From contig JAILOG010000002.1 of NCBI GenBank assembly GCA_024690965.1, positions 1 to 64,000 of the forward strand: a stretch of 64,000 nucleotides of DNA. Reading direction: 5' to 3'. The notes under the pieces were generated by a model. The model ran no database searches. It had not been told where the DNA came from and was given only the letters and a program-made list of their open reading frames with translations. Made by a program: the position numbers and the translations under genes. Positions 31,191-39,618 of the stretch are shown piece after piece; position 1 is the stretch's first letter, and each line of letters opens with the position of its first letter. Source of the stretch: Clostridiales bacterium. GTDB lineage: Bacteria; Bacillota; Clostridia; Oscillospirales; Acutalibacteraceae.

Positions 31191-34130
31191 ATGAAACGAG
31201 GTTTTAGAAAGTTCGCGGGTGTGTTGCTTGCGGCAATTATGGTATTCTCAATGCTGCCTGTTGCGACAATTGCCCACGCAGAAGACGCAGACATTGATAG
31301 CGTTGAGCTCCGTGGCTATTACGGTATCGAATGCGGTGAATGGATAATTGACTATGATTATTACATTTACACCGATGATTTAAGGTGCGATGTGGACAAT
31401 GCTGTGCTTATGTATTACGATGAGGAAGTCGATATATATCACGAATACAAAGACGACTACGCAAAGTGCGGCTACCGTTATTTTCTTGTTGTAACATTAG
31501 AGTCTGAAAGCGGTTACAGCCTTGAAAACGCCACTGCCACATTGGAAGGCATTGAAAGCAGTAAAGAAGAGTATGACTCCGAGTATGACGAAAAAACCTT
31601 CTATTTCGATTTGGGCGAAGCAACGCCGATCACAAGCCTGAGCGTTACACACGTATATCCTCCCTGTATCGGCGAAAATGCGATAGTTGAAGAGATGGGT
31701 TGCGATAATGACTCTGTTTACCCGGATGAAACAAAATCGGTATGGCAGAAAAAAACCGGTAATGACAAATGGGAAGATATGGATGGTGAAGAGAAATTCA
31801 ACGCCGATGATGAATACAGATTGAAAATCATTTTCAGCGGAACGGAAGACGTTATTATTGATGAAGATGTTGAAATCTTTGTTAATTATTATGCCGGAAC
31901 TCCCATAACAGACGATGAGACCGGAGAAGTAATAGGCGTTTATTATGAATTCGGCAAGGCCTGTGACAAACCGTCCCAGCAAACATTGATAGGCACAATT
32001 GAAGTTGAAGATGTTACTGTTCCCGTAGACGGTGAAAAGCCCGACACAATGAGAATAGGAACTCACGCTGTTGAATATACGATCAAAAACGAACATTGGT
32101 ACAACGATGACGAGGATGAAAGCGAGATAACCGGTAATTTCGTTGCCGACGAATGGTATGTTCTTAAGCTTGAGATAGAGCTTAATGAGGGTTACTATTT
32201 TGACGATGGATATTCTATGCTGATAGACGCCGATGGCGATCCGGATTACGATTATGACATTGAAGGCAATGTTATGACGCTTTGGTTATATTACCGTTGC
32301 CTTAAGAATAAACCCATTTTAGATGTTAAAATTGACGGCATAGTAACGCCTGTAAACGGTGAACACCCCGATTATTCCAATATAGCTCCGCCTGAAGATG
32401 CAAAATACAGTATTGTTGACGGTGGCTGGTTAGATGTTGATGTCGGCAGCATGGTTGGCGAAGGATTGTTTATAGGCGGAAGAACATATGTACTTTATTT
32501 GATGCTGGAGTGCGAAGAAGATTATGCGTTTGGCTCCGCAAGACAAATTAACGCTTACTTTGGAGATACAAAAGCACAGGTAGGTTACGTGCGGTATGAC
32601 TATATGTCATTATACTGTGTATACGTTGCCGAAGAAGGCGAGAGTGTAACAGATATCAATATTTTAGGTGTTACCTGTCCCGTTATCGGCGAAAAGCCCA
32701 CAACAGAAGGCCTTGCGGTAGGTGATGAAACAAAGCTTGAGATAGTATCCGCTACGTGGGAAATAGAAGATTCCGAATTGGATGCAACACACGAATTTGT
32801 GAAAGACGTAACTTATACGCTGGATATAATCGTTCAGGCTAAAAAAGGATATACTCTTGATATAGATGAAGTGGAAAATGTAAGAGTAAACGCAAAAAAC
32901 TGTGAGTCGTTGTACGAATATATGGTTTATGATGATCCCGAGCTTTGCGGCGAAAACCAACTAATGGTAAGACTTGTGTTCGAAGCTGTATCGGATGAAG
33001 TTATCACAACAGTGGAAATTGAAGGCGTTAAATTGCCAGTTGTAGGAGCTTTTGCAACTACCGACGGAATCAAGGCTGTTGAAGGTATGGGCTATACGGT
33101 TCAAGACGCTATGTGGGTAGACGCAAGTATGATGATGTTCCGTATAGGTCCTGTTCTCAAGAGCTCTTATTATGCGCCTGTATTTCGTCCTTTCACGGGA
33201 AGATTTGAACAAGGCAAGGTATATGCTTTGATGATTGCTTTGGAAGCAGACGAAGAGCATATCTTTAACTACGGAAGAATGTACCTTAAGATAAACGGCG
33301 AATATGTTCCTTATATAAATATTGGAATGGGCAGAGGTTTTGCTCTTATTGAAAATGACAGGACGTCGTTTATAAAGACATATGTGCCCGCCGAGGCGGA
33401 ATATATTAAAGAGGTAAAAGTTGACGGCGTAATTGAAGCAAAACCCGGAGAGAAACCTTCATATGAAAGCGTTAAAATACCGGATGATGCTAATTACACA
33501 ATAAGAACCGGCGATATGAGATATGAGTATCTTGATGAAAACAACGAGTGGCAACCGGTTCCCGAAGGCGAAGAATTCAAGAAGGATACACAATATTCAT
33601 TCTATGTAGAGCTTGAGGTCAAAGAAGGCTATATGTTTGACCAAGGCGAAGAATTTAAAGCCACTATCAACGACAGAATGGCTGAAGAGAAATTCTTTAT
33701 AGACAACGGAGCTATAGTAGGTTTGCGCATACCAATGACACATGAGCATCACGTAGAAAAAGTTCCCGCCAAGGATCCCACTGTTGACGAGCCGGGCAAC
33801 AAAGAGTACTATAAGTGCACAGGCTGTGACGATTTGTTCTGGGACGAGGCTTGCACTAAGCCTATAGAAAATCCCGATGATGTAGTGATCCCCGCACTTA
33901 AAGACAGCGCAATGTACGGTGATGTTAACTGCGACGGCGTGGTAAATATGGAAGATGTTACCTCTCTGCAGAAGATAATTGCCAAGCTTACAACACACGA
34001 AGCATACGGCGCTTTGTCAAGAATAAATTCCGACTGCAACCATGACGACGATGTTAATATGATGGATGTTGTTGAAATTCAAAAATACGTTGCAAAGCTT
34101 ATAGATTCGTTAGACCCCAAAAGAGTGTAA
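31191..34130 (+). CDS. Large secreted acidic repeat protein with C-terminal dockerin
   Basis: A 979-residue exported protein with a signal peptide at residues 1-30 (ends AHA). The body, about 35-860, is made of at least five clear and two degenerate repeats of 95-130 residues. Each starts with a VxxVxIxGVxxPVxGExP-like strand, continues with YxIxxxxW, and has a GYxFxxG-like segment; this is the pattern of tandem beta-sandwich adhesin or linker modules. Composition is very rich in Asp/Glu. A Cys/His segment with CTGCDDLFW precedes the dockerin, which starts near residue 909 (DVNCDGVVNMED and DCNHDDDVNMMD). I see no catalytic domain. AAGGAGG precedes the ATG. A structural or adhesive role in a cohesin-bound complex is inferred. 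Confidence 0.8.
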   Translation: MKRGFRKFAGVLLAAIMVFSMLPVATIAHAEDADIDSVELRGYYGIECGEWIIDYDYYIYTDDLRCDVDNAVLMYYDEEVDIYHEYKDDYAKCGYRYFLVVTLESESGYSLENATATLEGIESSKEEYDSEYDEKTFYFDLGEATPITSLSVTHVYPPCIGENAIVEEMGCDNDSVYPDETKSVWQKKTGNDKWEDMDGEEKFNADDEYRLKIIFSGTEDVIIDEDVEIFVNYYAGTPITDDETGEVIGVYYEFGKACDKPSQQTLIGTIEVEDVTVPVDGEKPDTMRIGTHAVEYTIKNEHWYNDDEDESEITGNFVADEWYVLKLEIELNEGYYFDDGYSMLIDADGDPDYDYDIEGNVMTLWLYYRCLKNKPILDVKIDGIVTPVNGEHPDYSNIAPPEDAKYSIVDGGWLDVDVGSMVGEGLFIGGRTYVLYLMLECEEDYAFGSARQINAYFGDTKAQVGYVRYDYMSLYCVYVAEEGESVTDINILGVTCPVIGEKPTTEGLAVGDETKLEIVSATWEIEDSELDATHEFVKDVTYTLDIIVQAKKGYTLDIDEVENVRVNAKNCESLYEYMVYDDPELCGENQLMVRLVFEAVSDEVITTVEIEGVKLPVVGAFATTDGIKAVEGMGYTVQDAMWVDASMMMFRIGPVLKSSYYAPVFRPFTGRFEQGKVYALMIALEADEEHIFNYGRMYLKINGEYVPYINIGMGRGFALIENDRTSFIKTYVPAEAEYIKEVKVDGVIEAKPGEKPSYESVKIPDDANYTIRTGDMRYEYLDENNEWQPVPEGEEFKKDTQYSFYVELEVKEGYMFDQGEEFKATINDRMAEEKFFIDNGAIVGLRIPMTHEHHVEKVPAKDPTVDEPGNKEYYKCTGCDDLFWDEACTKPIENPDDVVIPALKDSAMYGDVNCDGVVNMEDVTSLQKIIAKLTTHEAYGALSRINSDCNHDDDVNMMDVVEIQKYVAKLIDSLDPKRV

Positions 34131-34153
34131 AATGTCATAAAAACAAAATGTTT

Positions 34154-34200
34154 TTGCGCCCGGACAATAATTGCGTTGTCCGGGCGCAATACTGTTTTTT
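34154..34200 (+). terminator. Terminator after the repeat protein gene
   Basis: Perfect 14-bp arms TTGCGCCCGGACAA (34154-34167) and TTGTCCGGGCGCAA (34176-34189), followed by TACTGTTTTTT. Confidence 0.92.
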
Positions 34201-34218
34201 AAAAATATTTTTGCACTT

Positions 34219-34238
34219 AAGTTAGCATAAACTAACTT
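34219..34238. promoter_or_regulatory. Inverted repeat upstream of rnhA-nifS-nifU (candidate operator)
   Basis: AAGTTAG (34219-34225), 6 nt, CTAACTT (34232-34238), 15 nt upstream of the -35. It resembles DtxR/IdeR-type iron-regulator sites (remembered core TTAGGTTAGCCTAACCTAA). That would suit the Fe-S assembly genes downstream, but the match is only partial. Confidence 0.4.
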
Positions 34239-34252
34239 TTCTAAAAAATGTA

Positions 34253-34281
34253 TTGAATTATAGAATATTATGATATATAAT
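34253..34281 (+). promoter_or_regulatory. Promoter of rnhA-nifS-nifU
   Basis: TTGAAT (34253-34258), 17-nt spacer, TATAAT (34276-34281), 36 nt before the rnhA start. Confidence 0.7.
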
Positions 34282-34317
34282 TAATTGATTAAACGACAAC
34301 GCAAGGGAGCATAATAT

Positions 34318-34758
34318 TTGAAAAAGGTAAATATTTACACCGACGGCGCCTGCAGCGGCAATCCCGGACCGGGCGGTTGGGCGGCTGTGCTGAAATACGG
34401 CGAGCATACAAAAGAGATATTCGGCGCGGAACCCGACACCACAAATAACCGTATGGAGCTTACCGCCGTGATAGAGGCTTTAAAGCTTTTAAAAGAACCG
34501 TGCGAAGTTAGCCTTTACAGCGATTCAAAATATGTGTGTGACGGCTTAACAAAAGGCTGGGCAGAGGGCTGGAAAAGCCGCGGCTGGAAAAAGTCCGATG
34601 GAAAGCCCGCGCTGAACCCCGAATTGTGGAATGAATTGCTTGATTTGTATAATACCCACAGTGTAAGCGTTATATGGATAAAAGGGCATAACGGACACCC
34701 CGAAAATGAACGGTGCGATACCTTGGCTGTGAACGCCATTGCACAATTGAACAGATAA
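34318..34758 (+). CDS. rnhA: Ribonuclease HI
   Basis: A 146-residue RNase HI that cleaves the RNA strand of RNA-DNA hybrids. The four metal-binding acidic residues are in [15 protein letters not shown] (Asp), NNRMELTAV (Glu), LYSDSKYV (Asp) and NERCDTLA (Asp). The basic-protrusion-like segment [11 protein letters not shown] is present. The start is TTG at 34318, preceded by AAGGGAG. Full length and probably active. Confidence 0.95.
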   Translation: MKKVNIYTDGACSGNPGPGGWAAVLKYGEHTKEIFGAEPDTTNNRMELTAVIEALKLLKEPCEVSLYSDSKYVCDGLTKGWAEGWKSRGWKKSDGKPALNPELWNELLDLYNTHSVSVIWIKGHNGHPENERCDTLAVNAIAQLNR

Positions 34759-34796
34759 AGTTGTTTTCTTGACAAAAATAAAGGAGGAATAAATCT

Positions 34797-35996
34797 ATGC
34801 AGAGGAGAGTATACGCGGATAATGCCGCCACAACAAAACTTTCACCGCAGGTTTTAAATAAAATGATGCCGTATTTTACCGATATTTACGGTAACGCGTC
34901 AAGTATATACACAGAGGGCGCGAAAGCAAGCGCAGCCATAAGTGAGGCAAGAAAAACCATAGCCGATTGCCTTGGTTGCGACCCCGCTGAAGTGTTTGTT
35001 ACATCCGGGGGAAGTGAATCCGACAACTGGGCGATCAAGGGTGCGGCTCACCTGATGATGAAAAAGGGCAAAAAGCATATTATTTCATCTGCTTTTGAGC
35101 ATCACGCGGTTTTGCACACGCTTGATTCTTTGAAAAAGGAAGGTTTTGAGATAACGCTTTTGCCTGTTTATGAAAACGGCATTGTAAAGCCCGACGATCT
35201 GCGTAAAGAGATAAGAGACGATACGGCGCTTGTTACAATAATGTACGCAAATAACGAAATAGGCACCATTCAGCCTATAGACGAGCTTGCCGCAATATGC
35301 AAAGAGCGCGGGGTAATATTCCACACCGACGCGGTGCAGGCTGTGGGTAACGTGCCGATTAATGTTCATAAGCAGAATATAGATATGCTGTCGCTTTCAG
35401 CGCACAAATTTCACGGTCCCAAAGGCTGCGGCGCGTTGTATATACGCAAGGGACTAAGAATACCAAACCTTATAGACGGCGGAGCGCAGGAAAACAACAG
35501 ACGCGCGGGCACCGAGAATACTGCGGGCATTGTTGGTATGGCCGAGGCTTTGAGAATTGCCGTATCCACAATGGACGAAAGAGGCAAAAGACTTTCGGAA
35601 ATTCGCGACAGAATAATAGACGGTTTACTAATAATAGAGCGTTCACGCGTAAACGGCGACAGGGTAAAGCGACTCCCCGGTAATGTTAATATGTGCTTTG
35701 AGGGAATAGAGGGAGAATCATTACTTTTGAACCTCGATTTGAGGGGAATAGCGGCGTCTTCAGGCTCCGCCTGCACATCGGGCTCACTTGACCCCAGCCA
35801 CGTGTTGCTTTCGATAGGTCTGCCGCACGAAATAGCGCACGGTTCAATGAGATTATCATTCAGTGATGAAAATACGTTAGAGGACGCGGATTATATATTG
35901 CAATGCGTGCCTTCTATTGTGAAGATGCTACGCGATATGTCCCCTTTGTGGGAAAGAATAAAGAAGAATGAAATGCAAACGAAAGGAAGTAATTGA
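34797..35996 (+). CDS. nifS: Cysteine desulfurase (NifS/IscS family)
   Basis: A 399-residue PLP enzyme that takes sulfur from cysteine, leaving alanine, and passes it as persulfide to a scaffold. It has the [11 protein letters not shown] start, [12 protein letters not shown] for PLP phosphate binding, the internal aldimine Lys in [12 protein letters not shown], and the catalytic Cys in the loop [16 protein letters not shown]. The extended mobile loop is that of group I (NifS/IscS) enzymes. Start ATG with AAGGAGG. Its end overlaps the ribosome binding site of nifU, which supports a sulfur donor-scaffold pair. Confidence 0.95.
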   Translation: MQRRVYADNAATTKLSPQVLNKMMPYFTDIYGNASSIYTEGAKASAAISEARKTIADCLGCDPAEVFVTSGGSESDNWAIKGAAHLMMKKGKKHIISSAFEHHAVLHTLDSLKKEGFEITLLPVYENGIVKPDDLRKEIRDDTALVTIMYANNEIGTIQPIDELAAICKERGVIFHTDAVQAVGNVPINVHKQNIDMLSLSAHKFHGPKGCGALYIRKGLRIPNLIDGGAQENNRRAGTENTAGIVGMAEALRIAVSTMDERGKRLSEIRDRIIDGLLIIERSRVNGDRVKRLPGNVNMCFEGIEGESLLLNLDLRGIAASSGSACTSGSLDPSHVLLSIGLPHEIAHGSMRLSFSDENTLEDADYILQCVPSIVKMLRDMSPLWERIKKNEMQTKGSN

Positions 35997-35998
35997 TA

Positions 35999-36436
35999 AT
36001 GGCATACAGTGAAAAGGTAATGGATCATTTCGCGAATCCGCGAAATGTGGGAGAAATAGAAAACGCCGACGGAATAGGTGAAGTAGGCAACCCAAAATGC
36101 GGCGACATTATGAAGATGTATATTAAGGTAGACGGTAATATTATAACCGATGTTAAATTTAAGACCTTCGGCTGCGGAGCCGCAATAGCGACAAGCTCAA
36201 TGGCGACAGAGCTTATAAAAGGCAAAACAATAGATGAAGCTCTTAAACTCACAAACAAGGCTGTTATGGAGGCGCTTGACGGTTTGCCGCCGGTTAAGGT
36301 GCATTGCTCAGTGCTTGCGGAGCAGGCTATTAAATCTGCGGTTGCCGACTATTATAAACGTCTGGGAATTGACCCTGAGCCAATTGTAGGACATATTCAC
36401 ACTGAGGAATGTGAGCACGGATGTTGTAATGTCTGA
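35999..36436 (+). CDS. nifU: NifU/IscU-type iron-sulfur cluster scaffold
   Basis: A 145-residue scaffold protein with the three cluster-ligand cysteines in GNPKCGD, KTFGCGAAIA and KVHCSVLAE. The start is ATG at 35999 (AAGGAAG about 9 nt upstream) rather than TTG at 35993. The last 16 residues are unusual: a His/Cys/Glu-rich tail with HIHTEECEHGCC that could bind metal. It partners the preceding NifS to assemble [2Fe-2S] or [4Fe-4S] clusters. The gap to the GH13 gene is 46 nt, so readthrough is possible. Confidence 0.95.
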   Translation: MAYSEKVMDHFANPRNVGEIENADGIGEVGNPKCGDIMKMYIKVDGNIITDVKFKTFGCGAAIATSSMATELIKGKTIDEALKLTNKAVMEALDGLPPVKVHCSVLAEQAIKSAVADYYKRLGIDPEPIVGHIHTEECEHGCCNV

Positions 36437-36482
36437 GCATCGCAGAGAATAGAGTAACAAGGTTTAAGCAGGTGATGAGTTT

Positions 36483-38027
36483 ATGCCTAAATGGCTTAGT
36501 AACGCCGTGTTTTATCAAATCTATCCACAATCGTTTTATGACTCAAACGGTGACGGTATAGGCGATATAAACGGCATAAAAGAAAAGCTTGGTTATATAA
36601 AAGACTTAGGCTGCAATGCCATATGGATAAACCCCTGCTTTGAGTCACCTTTTATGGACGGCGGATATGACATAAGCGATTATTACAAAGTTGCCGCAAG
36701 ATATGGAACAAACGGCGATTTGAAGTCGTTATTTGAAGCGGCTCATTCGCTTGGAATAAAGGTATTGCTTGATTTGGTACCGGGGCATACTTCGGATAAG
36801 CATAAATGGTTTTCTGAAAGCAAAAAGCCCGAGAAAAACGAGTTTTCCGACAGGTATATATGGACCGACAGCGTGTGGGAAGCACCGCGACAGTATAATT
36901 TTGAGTGCGGCATAACAAACAGAGACGGCAATTATATGGTGAATTTTTTCAGCTCACAACCTGCGCTTAATTACGGGTTTAACAAAATTACGCATCCTAA
37001 ATGGCAAATGTCGTATAAAAGCCCCGAGTGCAAACGAACGGTCGAAGCTATAAAAGACGTTATGAGGTTTTGGCTCGATTTGGGCTGCGACGGTTTTAGA
37101 GTGGATATGGCGGATTCGCTTGTAAAGAATGATGACGAAAAGACGGCTACTTCCGAAATCTGGCGTGATATAAGAATTATGCTTGATGAAAATTATCCCG
37201 AGGCGGCGATAATTTCCGAGTGGTGTTGCCCTCAAAGAGCTATAACGTGTGGATTCCATTCTGATTTTTATTTAGACCATGAAGGCAACGGTTATCACAC
37301 CGCATTCAGAAACGACATAATAAACGGAGAAGACACATGCTTTTTCAGTAAGCTCGGAAAAGGAGATATAACCGTTCTTACCGGCGAACTTGAAAAAGAT
37401 TTGAAACAGATAAACGGATTGGGGTACGTAAGTTTTATTACGGGAAATCATGATATTAAAAGACTCTCGTACAGATATGACGAAAGTGAACTTAAGGTCG
37501 CGATATGCACGATATTATTTTTGCCGGGTGTGCCGTTTATTTATTACGGAGACGAGATAGGTATGCCCTATAACGAAAGCCTGAAAAGCAAAGAAGGCGG
37601 TTTTTACCGTACAGGGTCAAGAACGCCTATGCAGTGGGATGATTCCCGTAACGCGGGATTCAGTAATGCAAATAAGCAAGACCTGTATTTGCCTGTTGAC
37701 GACAGTGAAAACAATGTTAATGTAAAAGCTCAGTCGCAATACAACTACAGCTTGTTGAATACAATTAAAAAAGCATTAACAATAAGAAATGAATACAACG
37801 ATTTCAGTGCTGAAAGCGAATATGAAACTTTGTTTGCGCAAAAACACCGCTACCCTTACATATTCAGAAGGGGCGACTTTGCGGTGTGTGTAAATCCAAG
37901 TGTCGAAAGTGCAAAGGCAAACATTGATATAACTCTTAAAAACTGTGTGTTTAAAATAGGTGATGTTGATATAAACGGCAAAAACATAAATATGCAGGGT
38001 CAGAGTATGGGCGTGTTTAAGTTATAG
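36483..38027 (+). CDS. GH13 alpha-glucosidase / oligo-1,6-glucosidase-like enzyme
   Basis: A 514-residue cytoplasmic glycoside hydrolase of family 13 (no signal peptide). The conserved regions are in order: LLDLVPGHTS, GFRVDMAD with the nucleophile Asp near residue 204, IISEW with the acid/base Glu near residue 241, and TGNHDI with the transition-state Asp. The PQSFYDSNGDGIGDINGI start is that of the oligo-1,6-glucosidase/alpha-glucosidase subfamilies. It probably cleaves imported alpha-linked oligosaccharides from the non-reducing end; exact linkage is not readable. No dockerin, so it is not part of the surface assembly. Confidence 0.9.
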   Translation: MPKWLSNAVFYQIYPQSFYDSNGDGIGDINGIKEKLGYIKDLGCNAIWINPCFESPFMDGGYDISDYYKVAARYGTNGDLKSLFEAAHSLGIKVLLDLVPGHTSDKHKWFSESKKPEKNEFSDRYIWTDSVWEAPRQYNFECGITNRDGNYMVNFFSSQPALNYGFNKITHPKWQMSYKSPECKRTVEAIKDVMRFWLDLGCDGFRVDMADSLVKNDDEKTATSEIWRDIRIMLDENYPEAAIISEWCCPQRAITCGFHSDFYLDHEGNGYHTAFRNDIINGEDTCFFSKLGKGDITVLTGELEKDLKQINGLGYVSFITGNHDIKRLSYRYDESELKVAICTILFLPGVPFIYYGDEIGMPYNESLKSKEGGFYRTGSRTPMQWDDSRNAGFSNANKQDLYLPVDDSENNVNVKAQSQYNYSLLNTIKKALTIRNEYNDFSAESEYETLFAQKHRYPYIFRRGDFAVCVNPSVESAKANIDITLKNCVFKIGDVDINGKNINMQGQSMGVFKL

Positions 38028-38049
38028 CATTTATTTAAATTAACAAATA

Positions 38050-38109
38050 ACAGTAAATTTCTAACCGGTTTAATTGATAGACTTAAATGAAATTTACTGT
38101 TTTTTTTGT
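38050..38109 (+). terminator. Terminator after the GH13 gene
   Basis: Perfect 12-bp arms ACAGTAAATTTC (38050-38061) and GAAATTTACTGT (38089-38100), followed by TTTTTTTTG. Confidence 0.9.
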
Positions 38110-38119
38110 TTTGTTGATA

Positions 38120-38148
38120 TTGACAGTGTGTGACAGTTTGGATATAAT
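38120..38148 (+). promoter_or_regulatory. Promoter of the glycerol-3-phosphate oxidation operon
   Basis: TTGACA (38120-38125), 17-nt spacer, TATAAT (38143-38148). Start codon 33 nt downstream. Confidence 0.88.
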
Positions 38149-38180
38149 TTTACACAGAGAAATGCGGAGGTGTTACTTTT

Positions 38181-39617
38181 ATGTATGATATTGCGATTAT
38201 CGGCGCAGGTGTAACGGGCGCAATGATTGCCCGAAAGCTTTCGGCTTATAACTTAAAAATATGTGTTCTTGAAAAAGAAGAAGATGTCTCTATGGGCGCC
38301 TCAATGGCGAACAGCGGCATTGTCCACGCAGGATTTGACGCAGTTTCCGGTACACTTAAGGCTAAGCTTAATGTAAAGGGTAGCGAGATGATGCCCCAAA
38401 TAGCCTCTGAACTTGGCGTGCCGTATAAAAACAACGGCTCGCTTGTTGTGGGAAAGGGCTCCGATGATTTTCAAACAATAAAAGAGCTTTATGAGCGTGG
38501 TATAAAAAACGGCGTTAAAAACTTACAGCTTATAACATCGCGCGAAGATCTTTTAAGAATTGAGCCAAATATAAATGATGATTTTGACTGCGGTCTGTAT
38601 GCTCCCACAGGCGCAATAGTTTGTCCTTATACTTTAACTATTCAGGCAATAGGAAATGCGATGGATAACGGCACAGAGTTGAAGCTCGGGTTTGAGGTAA
38701 AGAAAATCAGCTGCGATAACGGCATATATTCAATTGTGTCCGATAAAGAGACGGTACAGGCAAAGTATGTTATAAACGCCGCGGGGCTTTTCGCAGACGA
38801 AATTGCCCGTATGGCAGGCGACGATTCGTTTAAAATAACTCCTCGCAAGGGCGAATATATGCTGCTTGACAAAGAGTGCTCGTCTCTTGTAACAACTACT
38901 GTTTTTGCGGTGCCTACAAAAATGGGTAAGGGTATACTTGTAACACCCACAACTCACGGAAATATAATTTTGGGACCCACAAGCGTAGATATAGAAGATA
39001 AGGATAATAAAGCGACGACACAAGAAGGCTTTGACATTATCTCAAAACAGGCAAAGGAAAGAGTTAAAAACGTACCGTTCGGAAAAACGATCACTTCTTT
39101 TTGCGGATTGAGAGCAGTTGGAGATACGGGCGATTTTATAATAAACAGTAATTTGCCGCGGTTTATCAATGTTGCGGCAATAGAATCTCCGGGACTCAGC
39201 GCTTCGCCCGCAATTGCGGAATACGTTGCCGATATGCTTGCCGATATGGGAATTAAAATGACACAAAAGGCAGATTATGACCCATACAGAAAGCCTTACA
39301 ATTACTTTACAAAGCTTACAAACGAAGAGAAAAACGAGCTTATAGCAAAAGACCCCGATTACGGAAAAATTATTTGCAGGTGCGAGACGGTAACAAAAGG
39401 CGAGATAAAAGACGCCATGCTCAGAAATCCTAAACCTACATCAATAGACGGGATAAAGCGTCGTACACGCGCAAGCATGGGCAGATGTCAGGGCGGGTTC
39501 TGCTATCCGCATATTATTGAAATAATATCGGAGATGCTCAATATTCCCTATGAAAACGTCACCAAATTCGGCGGAGAATCCTTTATAAACCTTGGAAAGA
39601 TCAAGGAGGACGTTTGA
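38181..39617 (+). CDS. FAD-dependent glycerol-3-phosphate dehydrogenase (GlpA-like)
   Basis: A 478-residue flavoprotein with an N-terminal Rossmann motif (AIIGAGVTGAMIARKL), a DAO-type catalytic region (about 1-365), and a C-terminal BFD-like [2Fe-2S] domain whose cysteines are in IICRCETV and MGRCQGGFC. This layout is the clostridial GlpA-like enzyme, which oxidises glycerol 3-phosphate to dihydroxyacetone phosphate anaerobically. It is followed by the GlpB-like flavoprotein and the DUF1667 protein, the standard trio. AGGAGG-type RBS and own promoter. Confidence 0.9.
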   Translation: MYDIAIIGAGVTGAMIARKLSAYNLKICVLEKEEDVSMGASMANSGIVHAGFDAVSGTLKAKLNVKGSEMMPQIASELGVPYKNNGSLVVGKGSDDFQTIKELYERGIKNGVKNLQLITSREDLLRIEPNINDDFDCGLYAPTGAIVCPYTLTIQAIGNAMDNGTELKLGFEVKKISCDNGIYSIVSDKETVQAKYVINAAGLFADEIARMAGDDSFKITPRKGEYMLLDKECSSLVTTTVFAVPTKMGKGILVTPTTHGNIILGPTSVDIEDKDNKATTQEGFDIISKQAKERVKNVPFGKTITSFCGLRAVGDTGDFIINSNLPRFINVAAIESPGLSASPAIAEYVADMLADMGIKMTQKADYDPYRKPYNYFTKLTNEEKNELIAKDPDYGKIICRCETVTKGEIKDAMLRNPKPTSIDGIKRRTRASMGRCQGGFCYPHIIEIISEMLNIPYENVTKFGGESFINLGKIKEDV

Positions 39618-39618
39618 T

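Noticed and set aside
10155-34130. A classical cellulosome locus
   Set aside because: No dockerin protein here has a glycoside hydrolase or carbohydrate-binding module, and the GH13 enzyme at 36483 has neither signal peptide nor dockerin.
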